From positions 1 through 58,460 of the forward strand of contig JAZOWC010000036.1 of NCBI GenBank assembly GCA_045658985.1: a stretch of DNA of 58,460 nucleotides. Direction: 5' to 3'. This stretch comes from RGIG3513 sp045658985 (GTDB taxonomy: Bacteria > Bacillota > Clostridia > Oscillospirales > Butyricicoccaceae). Below are positions 52,385 through 58,460 of this stretch, in pieces (within the stretch, counting starts at the first letter, position 1; every line of letters starts with the position of its first letter). Under the pieces are notes generated by a model. The model searched no databases. It was not told the DNA's origin and saw only the letters and a list, made by a program, of their open reading frames with translations. The position numbers and the translations under genes were made by a program.

Positions 52385-53908
52385 ATGGTAGAACTGAACA
52401 AGATCCCTCACATTGATGAGATTGCCAACCGCGGCGTATACGCAGGCCCCAAGGCCAAGAAGACCGACAACTTTGCAACCCGTACCGATTCTCCCGACAA
52501 GATCCTCGCTACCATTGAGGACGCTGTCAAGGCTACCGGCCTCAAGGATGGTATGACCATCTCCTTCCACCACCACTTCCGCGGCGGTGACCACATCGTC
52601 AATCAGGTTGTTGACGTACTGGCAAAGATGGGCTTTAAGAACCTGACTCTGGCTGCAAGCTCCCTGTCCGGTGTTCATGCTCCCCTGATCGACCACATCA
52701 AGAACGGCGTTATCTCTCACATCGAGACCTCCGGTCTGCGCGGCGAGCTGGCAGAGCAGATCTCCCGCGGCCTGATGGAGTTCCCCATCGTATTCCGCAG
52801 CCACGGCGGCAGAGCTGCTGCTATTGACAGCGGCGAGCTGCACATCGACGTTGCATTCCTGGGCGCACCTTCCTGCGATCCCTACGGCAACGCCAACGGC
52901 TACAGCCGTGACGATGACGACTCCATCCTCTGCGGCTCCATGGGCTATGCTGTTCCCGATGCTACCCACGCAGACAAGGTCGTTGTCCTGACCAACAATC
53001 TGGTCAAGTACCCCAATATGCCCTGCGCTATCCCCGAGCATCAGGTTGACTACATCGTAGTTATCGACGATATCGGCGACCCCAAGGGCATTATGTCCGG
53101 TGCAACCCGCTACACCAAGAACCCCAAGGAGCTGCTCATCGCTCAGACCGCTGCTGAGGTTATCGACGCAGCAGGCTACTTCTATGATGGCTTCTCCATG
53201 CAGATGGGTTCCGGCGGTGCTTCTCTGGCAGCTGCACGTTACCTCCGTCAGATGATGATCGACAAGGGCATCAAGTGCCGTTTCGCTCTGGGCGGTATCA
53301 CCGGTCAGATCGCTTCCATGCATGAGGAAGGCCTCGTTGAGCGCATTCTGGACGTTCAGTCCTTCGACCTCGACGCAGCACAGAGCCTCAAGAAGAACTT
53401 TGACCATCATCAGATCAGCGCTACCTACTACGCAAGCTTCCTGCAGGATGCAGCAGTAGATCAGCTGGACTTCGTTATCCTCTCCGCTCTGGAGATCGAT
53501 ACCGACTTCAACGTCAACGTCCTCACCGGTTCTGACGGCGTTATCCGCGGCGCTATCGGCGGACATCCCGACACCGCAGCAGGTGCAAGCCTGGCAGTCG
53601 TCGTTGCTCCTCTGACCCGCGGCAGAATCCCCTCCATCATCGACAAGGTCAACACCGTTGTCACCCCCGGTGCAACCGTTGACGTAGTCGTCACCGATCA
53701 GGGTGTCGCTGTCAACCCCAACCGTCCCGAAGTAGCCGAAAAGCTCAAGGCTGCAGGCATCAAGGTCTTCACCATTGAGCAGCTGAAGGCAAAGGCAGAA
53801 GCCATCGTTGGCAAGCCCGAGCCCATCCGCTACAAGGACAACATCGTAGGCGTTGTTATGTACCGCGACAATACCGTCATCGACGTTATCCGTCAGATCG
53901 AAGAATAA
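52385..53908 (+). CDS. citF: Citrate lyase alpha subunit, copy 2
   Basis: A 507-residue CitF of standard length. It includes the N-terminal extension (GVYAGPKAKKTDNFATR), LKDGMTISFHHHFRGGDHIV, HAPLIDHIKNGVI and VDVVVTDQGVAVNP. It transfers the ACP thiol from acetate to citrate. Spacing to citE is three bases. It aligns along its whole length with the first CitF, with many substitutions. With copy 2 of citD and citE it forms a complete lyase. Confidence 0.95.
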   Translation: MVELNKIPHIDEIANRGVYAGPKAKKTDNFATRTDSPDKILATIEDAVKATGLKDGMTISFHHHFRGGDHIVNQVVDVLAKMGFKNLTLAASSLSGVHAPLIDHIKNGVISHIETSGLRGELAEQISRGLMEFPIVFRSHGGRAAAIDSGELHIDVAFLGAPSCDPYGNANGYSRDDDDSILCGSMGYAVPDATHADKVVVLTNNLVKYPNMPCAIPEHQVDYIVVIDDIGDPKGIMSGATRYTKNPKELLIAQTAAEVIDAAGYFYDGFSMQMGSGGASLAAARYLRQMMIDKGIKCRFALGGITGQIASMHEEGLVERILDVQSFDLDAAQSLKKNFDHHQISATYYASFLQDAAVDQLDFVILSALEIDTDFNVNVLTGSDGVIRGAIGGHPDTAAGASLAVVVAPLTRGRIPSIIDKVNTVVTPGATVDVVVTDQGVAVNPNRPEVAEKLKAAGIKVFTIEQLKAKAEAIVGKPEPIRYKDNIVGVVMYRDNTVIDVIRQIEE

Positions 53909-53911
53909 TTG

Positions 53912-55159
53912 ATGCGGGAGATCACCCTACAACAAGTATTAGATGCTCGCGAGCGGCGTGTCGAAAGACAACGCCGCTTGCTTGTATCTTTCAAAAAACC
54001 CCTGCTTGTGCTCAATATGAACATCGCAGGCCCCGTCAAGCGCAGCGGTGCGGTGGATTTTGCATTCTTTGAGGGTGTGGCTGCCATTGACCGCCGTCTG
54101 GGCGACAGGGTAGTGGAGCGAGAGCTCACCGACGAGCTGACAGGACTGGAATACGTCTGGGTCTGCGACATGGACGGCGAAGCGCTCAAGGATCTCGCCG
54201 TGCAGGAAGAGACCGCCCGCCCTGTAGGCCGCCTGTTTGACCTGGACGTTATCGGTCTGGACGGAATGAAGTACAGCCGCAACACCCCCCGCGAATGTAT
54301 CGTCTGCGGCGGCCCGGTCGGTGTGTGCTCGCGCAGCCGCGCCCACGGCCTGCCCGCTATAGTGGAGGCCACCAATGCCCGCCTGCTTGACTTTGCCGCC
54401 GAACGGCTTGCTGAGCTGGGTGTCCGCGCCCTCATCAGCGAGGTGGATCTGACCCCAAAACCGGGTCTGGTTGACAGACGCAACAGCGGCGCCCACTCGG
54501 ATATGGATATTGATATGTTCAACCGCTCGGCTCAGTGCCTGAGAGGGTATTTTGAGCGCGCGGTCAGACTGGGCGCAGAAAAAGACGACTGTATGAAAGC
54601 CCTGCAGCAGGCAGGACTGGATGCCGAGCAGACTATGTTTGCGGTCACAAAGGGCGTCAACACCCACAAAGGCGCGATATATGCCTTCGGTCTGGTGCTG
54701 GCAGCGTTGGGCGCGCGAATGGTGCGGGGCGGAGACGTGTTCCTGCGTGCCGCCGAGCTTGCCAAACAGGGAATCCCGCCCCAGAACACCCACGGCCAGC
54801 AGGTCAAGGCAAAATACACCGCAGGCGGCGCGAGAGCCGAGGCTTTTGCAGGCTTCCCCCACGCGAGAGCGGCCCAGAAGCTGATGGCTGAGGATGGCGG
54901 CGACGGCACAAGGGCGTTTTTGCACCTGATGAGCGTGGTGGAGGACACAAATCTGCTCTACCGCGGCGGCAGAGAGGGACTGGAGTTTGTGCAGCGCGAA
55001 AGTGCGCGTATCCTGTCGAAAAGCCGCCAAGAATATATCCCCGAGCTCCAAAAACTGGACGACGAGTGCATCAAACGCAACCTCTCCCCCGGCGGAAGTG
55101 CGGATATAATTGCCCTAACCTATTTGTTGGATAGTACAATAGAAATATGGGGAAAATAA
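53912..55159 (+). CDS. citXG: CitX-CitG fusion (citrate lyase holo-ACP synthase and triphosphoribosyl-dephospho-CoA synthase)
   Basis: A 415-residue fusion. Residues 1-155 are CitX (LNMNIAGPVK, YVWVCDMDGEALKDL, VCSRSRAHG), which transfers the prosthetic group to CitD. Residues ~160-415 are CitG (EVDLTPKPGLVDRRNSGAHS at 177-196), which makes 2'-(5''-triphosphoribosyl)-3'-dephospho-CoA. The start is the ATG at 53912. It ends the second cit operon and is followed by a strong terminator. It is the only such gene in the window, so it may service both CitD copies. No citC (acetyl-ACP ligase) is nearby. Confidence 0.94.
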   Translation: MREITLQQVLDARERRVERQRRLLVSFKKPLLVLNMNIAGPVKRSGAVDFAFFEGVAAIDRRLGDRVVERELTDELTGLEYVWVCDMDGEALKDLAVQEETARPVGRLFDLDVIGLDGMKYSRNTPRECIVCGGPVGVCSRSRAHGLPAIVEATNARLLDFAAERLAELGVRALISEVDLTPKPGLVDRRNSGAHSDMDIDMFNRSAQCLRGYFERAVRLGAEKDDCMKALQQAGLDAEQTMFAVTKGVNTHKGAIYAFGLVLAALGARMVRGGDVFLRAAELAKQGIPPQNTHGQQVKAKYTAGGARAEAFAGFPHARAAQKLMAEDGGDGTRAFLHLMSVVEDTNLLYRGGREGLEFVQRESARILSKSRQEYIPELQKLDDECIKRNLSPGGSADIIALTYLLDSTIEIWGK

Positions 55160-55197
55160 CAAGAGATTATTAAAAAATCTCTTGTTATTTCTTTTTT
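55153..55197 (+). terminator. Terminator of the second cit operon
   Basis: AAATAACAAGAGATT pairs with AATCTCTTGTTATTT, followed by CTTTTTT. Confidence 0.88.
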
Positions 55198-55198
55198 G

Positions 55199-55303
55199 GT
55201 TTTGCACACCTTCCGCCCATCTACTGCCTAACTCTCGGGTCGCCGTACAAATAGTACTGTCAACCCTCGCGTTAGTTGTATATGGACGAAATCTGCACAA
55301 AAC
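55199..55303 (+). repeat. 3' structured element, copy 5 after citXG
   Basis: Same outer stem type as the thrS copy (TTTTGCAC/TGCACAAAA) and nearly identical centre. It begins directly after the terminator. Confidence 0.75.
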
Positions 55304-55516
55304 CCCAAGATTGTTAAAATAATGCCGTAGGGGAGCCTTCCATAATCCGCGAAATCCCCGTCCCAGCACAAAGGCTCCCCGTCCTGCCTCCCTTGCCTAA
55401 AGGGAGGGGGACCACGAAGTGGTGGAGGGATTCAAGGGGAGCTGTTTTTGCGTAAAGCAAAAACTGAGGGGATAAAATCCATCAATTTCCCCCGTAAAGC
55501 CTTCCCCTATGCAGGG

Positions 55517-55593
55517 TAGCGAAGCGGCGACGCGGTGTTGAATGACACCACGGTGTGGTGTCAGACCCGCGGCGTGACCGAGCCGCAGCGAGA
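55517..55593 (+). repeat. 77-bp element, copy 6 (variant B)
   Basis: Apical stem GACACCAC/GTGGTGTC and middle stem GCGG/CCGC. Host hairpin halves CTTCCCCTATGCAGGG and CAAGGGGGACCGC. Confidence 0.85.
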
Positions 55594-55815
55594 CAAGGGG
55601 GACCGCTTGCGGTGGATGAGGTGGATGCTTTCCTTTAGCATCCCGCCCAATCTTCGCCACTCCGTAGGGGCGATCATTGATCGCCTGCGGGAGGCAGAGG
55701 GCTGCCTCCCCTACAAAAGCGGCGGGAGCAAGCCCCCGCCCTACAAATGTGCCGCAGATTGGGAACGGTGGGAACAATATACTTCCACCTCATCCACCGA
55801 AAGCGGTCCCCCTTG

Positions 55816-55892
55816 TCTCGCTGCGGCTCGGTCACGCCGCGGGTCTGACACCACACCGTGGTGTCAATCAACACCGCGTCGCCGCTTCGCTA
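55816..55892 (-). repeat. 77-bp element, copy 7 (variant B)
   Basis: Inverted relative to copy 6. The two together with the REPs between them form a large inverted repeat (55497-55915). Confidence 0.85.
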
Positions 55893-56131
55893 CCTGCATA
55901 GGGGAAGGCTTTGTGGGGAGTTTCTCTCCCTCAGTCAAAAATCACAGATTTTTGACAGCTCCCTCGTCAGAGGGAGCCTTTTGCGGGAGACGGCGGGTTC
56001 CACCTCATCCGTCAAAACCTACGGTTTTACCACCTTCCCCTGCATAGGGGAAGGCTTGCGGGGGTGTTCCGCCAGGCGACAGATTGTCCCGATTTTCGGG
56101 GCAAAAAGACACTTCTGCGAGGTATTTTTCA

Positions 56132-56160
56132 TTGACAGCGCACATAAAATGTATTAAACT
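56132..56160 (+). promoter_or_regulatory. Promoter of the small membrane protein gene
   Basis: TTGACA, 17-base spacer, TAAACT; 66 bases before the ATG. Confidence 0.65.
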
Positions 56161-56225
56161 TAATACATTGAATATTGTGTCCCGGGGTATTTTCCGAGGC
56201 TCAAAATTGAAAGGAGATTTATCAA

Positions 56226-56459
56226 ATGGACGCTCTCAAGAAGTTTTTCCCCTATTCCTACAAGGTAAAGGATCTGGCATCCCTCATCATCAACATCGTT
56301 ATCTACCTCATCATTGACATCGTTTGCGGTTTCATTATCGGCCTGCTGGCAAAGCTGCCCATCATCGGCATCATCTTTGGTCTGCTGGGCGGTCTGGTCG
56401 GCCTGTACGCTCTGGTCGGCATCGTCATCGCTATCCTTGTTTTCCTCAAGAAGCTGTAA
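56226..56459 (+). CDS. Small hydrophobic membrane protein
   Basis: A 77-residue protein. A short basic N-terminus (MDALKKFFPYSYKVKD) is followed by two hydrophobic segments (about 17-42 and 46-74) with glycine-rich turns and a KKL end. No known domain can be assigned; small two-helix membrane proteins of this kind are common in Clostridia. AAAGGAG lies nine bases upstream. It has its own promoter and terminator, so it is probably expressed alone. Confidence 0.75.
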   Translation: MDALKKFFPYSYKVKDLASLIINIVIYLIIDIVCGFIIGLLAKLPIIGIIFGLLGGLVGLYALVGIVIAILVFLKKL

Positions 56460-56471
56460 GTTTCAATCCAA

Positions 56472-56501
56472 ATACCCTGCCCTGCGGCAGGGTATTTTTT
56501 T
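56472..56501 (+). terminator. Terminator of the small membrane protein gene
   Basis: ATACCCTGCC / GGCAGGGTAT followed by T6. Confidence 0.9.
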
Positions 56502-56656
56502 AGCTGTCGGCAACCCCTTTGCTGCGCAAAGCCGGGCTTTTTCCCGCACGGCGGGTCGGGGTATTTTTGCACGGCACACGTCCGTGCAAAAATGGATCAA
56601 TCCAAACACCCTATTATTATTGAGCCTACCCGATAATATTAAACATATATTGGTAT

Positions 56657-56685
56657 TTTACAATATTAAGCCGCGGTGCTAAAAT
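56657..56685 (+). promoter_or_regulatory. Candidate promoter of ald
   Basis: TTTACA, 17-base spacer, TAAAAT; a TATAAT overlaps at 56685-56690. Confidence 0.55.
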
Positions 56686-56721
56686 ATAATCAAACCCAAA
56701 CAACACAAAGGAGCGAATATT

Positions 56722-57840
56722 ATGATTATCGGTATCCCCCGCGAGACCAAAGAACACGAATATCGCGTTGCTTCTATCCCCTCTGACGTTGCCGAGCTGA
56801 TCGGCGCAGGCCACAAGGTTATGGTCGAGCACGATGCAGGCGCACGCGCAGGCTATTTTGACGAGGACTACGCCGCTGTCGGCGCTGAGATCGTCGACGC
56901 AGATCAGGTCTACACCGCCGACCTGATCTACAAGGTCAAGGAAGTCCTCCCCCACGAGTACGACTGCTACAAAAAAGAAGGCCAGATCCTGTTCACCTAT
57001 ATCCATTCGGCCGCTCATCCCGAGCAGAGCCTTGAGCTGATGGCTCGCAAAGTCATCGGTATCGCATACGAGGACGTTACCGACGCCGAGGGCAGACTGC
57101 CCCTGCTTGCTCCCATGAGCGAGATGGCAGGCAAAGGCGGCTTTATGGCTGCTGTGCGCTTCAAGGAGACCATCAACGGCGGCGACGGCATGATGCTCAG
57201 CCGTGTCTGCGGCGTTGAGACCCCCCACATCGTCATTATCGGCTGCGGAGGCACAGGTATGGGCGCTGCCGAGTATGCATCCGCACTGGGCAACAAGGTC
57301 ACCATTCTGGACGTCAGCCGCAAAGCTATGCAGCGCGCTCACAGCCTGCTGCCCCAGAACGTTGAGTTTTTGCAGGCTTCCCGCGAGAACGTGCTCAAGA
57401 ACATCAAGACCGCAGACGTCATCATCAACTGCGTACTGTGGCAGAAGACCCGCAAGGATCACATGATCTACCGCGAAGACCTCAAGCTGATGAAGCGCGG
57501 CGCTATGATCGTTGACGTTGCCTGCGACGATAACGGCGCAATCGAGACCTGCCGCTCCACCACCCACGACGATCCCGTCTACTACGAAGAGGGCGTCCTC
57601 CACTACGCCGTGGCAAACATCCCCTCTCTGTACGCACATACCTCCTCCATCCTGCTGTCCAATGCAACCCTGCCCTACACCCTCGAGATCGCAAACAAGG
57701 GTGTAAAACAGGCTCTCAAGGACAACAAATATCTGCGCGCCGGTCTGTCTTTCTGGGACGGCAAAGCAACCCTCAAAGAGTGCTGTGACGTAAACGGCTA
57801 CGAATGGCACAACCCCGATGAGCTGGTCAAAACATTCTGA
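56722..57840 (+). CDS. ald: Alanine dehydrogenase
   Basis: A 372-residue NAD-dependent enzyme that converts L-alanine to pyruvate and ammonia. MIIGIPRETKEHEYRVASIP is the family opening. IHSAAHPEQ holds the catalytic His region, and the NAD-binding motif GCGGTGMGAAEYASALG starts near residue 174. The C-terminal helix is complete. AAAGGAG lies upstream. It is monocistronic with a strong terminator. It could couple with pyruvate-phosphate dikinase in amino-acid-based metabolism. Confidence 0.95.
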   Translation: MIIGIPRETKEHEYRVASIPSDVAELIGAGHKVMVEHDAGARAGYFDEDYAAVGAEIVDADQVYTADLIYKVKEVLPHEYDCYKKEGQILFTYIHSAAHPEQSLELMARKVIGIAYEDVTDAEGRLPLLAPMSEMAGKGGFMAAVRFKETINGGDGMMLSRVCGVETPHIVIIGCGGTGMGAAEYASALGNKVTILDVSRKAMQRAHSLLPQNVEFLQASRENVLKNIKTADVIINCVLWQKTRKDHMIYREDLKLMKRGAMIVDVACDDNGAIETCRSTTHDDPVYYEEGVLHYAVANIPSLYAHTSSILLSNATLPYTLEIANKGVKQALKDNKYLRAGLSFWDGKATLKECCDVNGYEWHNPDELVKTF

Positions 57841-57858
57841 GATACTGAATACTGATAA

Positions 57859-57892
57859 AAAGCAGAGAGCAAAAATTGCTCTCTGTTTTTTT
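57859..57892 (+). terminator. Terminator of ald
   Basis: AGCAGAGAGCAA / TTGCTCTCTGTTTTTTT. Confidence 0.9.
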
Positions 57893-57894
57893 AT

Positions 57895-58460
57895 ATCCTT
57901 ATGTTTCACGAAATCGCGCCTTTCGCGCTTCCGGCTCACAACGCATCCATCGCCGTTTCTCCTCACGAGACAGGTCTCGCGGGGACCCCGATTTAATAGA
58001 CTTCGGTCGGGCGCAGCCCTTCCTCCGTCTTGCGCGGTACTCACCGCGCCGCGCTTACGCACGGTCACCTGCGGTGGTTGAGGTACTGTCAATGGGTGCG
58101 TTGCTTCCGTAATTCGCGAAATCCATCGATTTCTCCAAGCTCGGCTTAAGGCTCCCTTGTGTAAAGGGAGCTGGATTCGTCGAAGACGAAGACTGAGGGA
58201 TTGTCGTAGGGGCGGGTCTCTGCGCCCGCCCGTAATCCTCCGCCCCCCCCACAAAGCCTTCCCCTATGCAGGGGAAGGTGGCAAAACCGTAGGTTTTGAC
58301 GGATGAGGTGGAACCCTCGCCTCCCCTACATTCTATGATCGAGCATGGTCGTAGGGGCGGGGTTGCCCCGCCCGTATTACGGGAGGGCACAGAGACCCTC
58401 CCCTACATTCCCCAATCTGCGGCGCCGTTGTAGGGGGCGGCGTCTCGACGCCCCGACATC
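57895..58460. repeat. Repeat-filled right edge
   Basis: GAGACAGGTCTC repeat copy 4 (57961-57990) with a variant downstream hairpin, a partial 3' element end (58088-58125), a CTCCCTTGTGTAAAGGGAG hairpin with TTCGTCGAAGACGAA (58150-58200), REPs at 58207, 58351, 58380 (inverted) and 58431, and an ERIC-like copy (58255-58312). No gene is seen up to the window end. Confidence 0.65.

Larger units (their letters stand above)
55330..56080. repeat. Dense repeat region between citXG and the small membrane gene
   Basis: GGGAGG...CTCC hairpins with GTGGTGGAGG (55400), two 77-bp elements in ERIC-like hosts, REPs at 55663-55712 (a head-to-head pair) and 55721-55744 (identical to those inside the RAYT gene), a CAGTCAAAAATCACAGATTT stem with CTCCCTCGTCAGAGGGAG (55925-55980), and a CTACGGTTTTACCACCTTCC repeat (56025). 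No gene is seen. Confidence 0.7.

Overview
The window reads as the chromosomal replication-origin neighbourhood of an endospore-forming, anaerobic member of the Clostridia (Bacillota), most like an uncultured Oscillospirales/Ruminococcaceae genome. The reasons are the gene order dnaA-dnaN-S4 protein-recF-remB-gyrB-gyrA, sporulation genes (spoIIP, spoVAD, spoVAE), a T-box leader on thrS, pyruvate-phosphate dikinase, a NifS/NifU pair, GC-rich codons and AT-rich sigma-A type promoters. No rRNA, tRNA, CRISPR array or prophage was seen.

Left part (1-21 kb). A minus-strand operon encodes a P-loop protein with a tRNA-SAD-like tail, two tandem M14 metallopeptidase paralogues and a D-aminoacylase-family amidohydrolase. 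It diverges from a plus-strand operon citD-citE-citF plus two-subunit class I fumarase (or mesaconase). Then come a REP-associated tyrosine transposase (RAYT), an SLH-SpoIIP fusion, a zinc-ribbon membrane protein, an AraC regulator, a Gfo/Idh/MocA oxidoreductase, a class II glutamine amidotransferase, a truncated small gene and ppdK.

Origin and right part (21-58 kb). DnaA-box-like sites lie between dnaA and dnaN, and gene polarity changes there. Downstream are rnhA, nifS-nifU, T-box-thrS, an MmgE/PrpD plus ornithine-cyclodeaminase-family pair, spoVAD-spoVAE (minus strand), an M20 dipeptidase, a serine beta-lactamase-like hydrolase and ruvX. A second citrate block follows: aconitase-type hydratase, NADP-isocitrate dehydrogenase, citD-citE-citF and a citXG fusion. 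A small membrane protein and alanine dehydrogenase close the window.

Metabolically, the second block links 2-oxoglutarate, isocitrate and citrate with acetate and oxaloacetate. The first could do the same for citrate through fumarate, or for citramalate through mesaconate. CitXG is the only cofactor-assembly gene present and could serve both lyases. No citrate lyase ligase (citC) is in the window.

The most unusual content is intergenic. Four layers of structured repeats fill nearly every gap: (i) GTAG-footed REP hairpins, two of which lie inside the RAYT gene itself; (ii) an element of exactly 77 bp in seven copies, placed in the apical loops of other hairpins, with compensatory changes in its stems; (iii) a ~105-nt covarying element found five times, always just 3' of a stop codon and in the sense orientation; (iv) modular arrays of different short palindromes joined by one constant 7-8 nt linker per array, in four linker families, with linkers complementary across the array. 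Items (ii)-(iv) match no described family that I can name.
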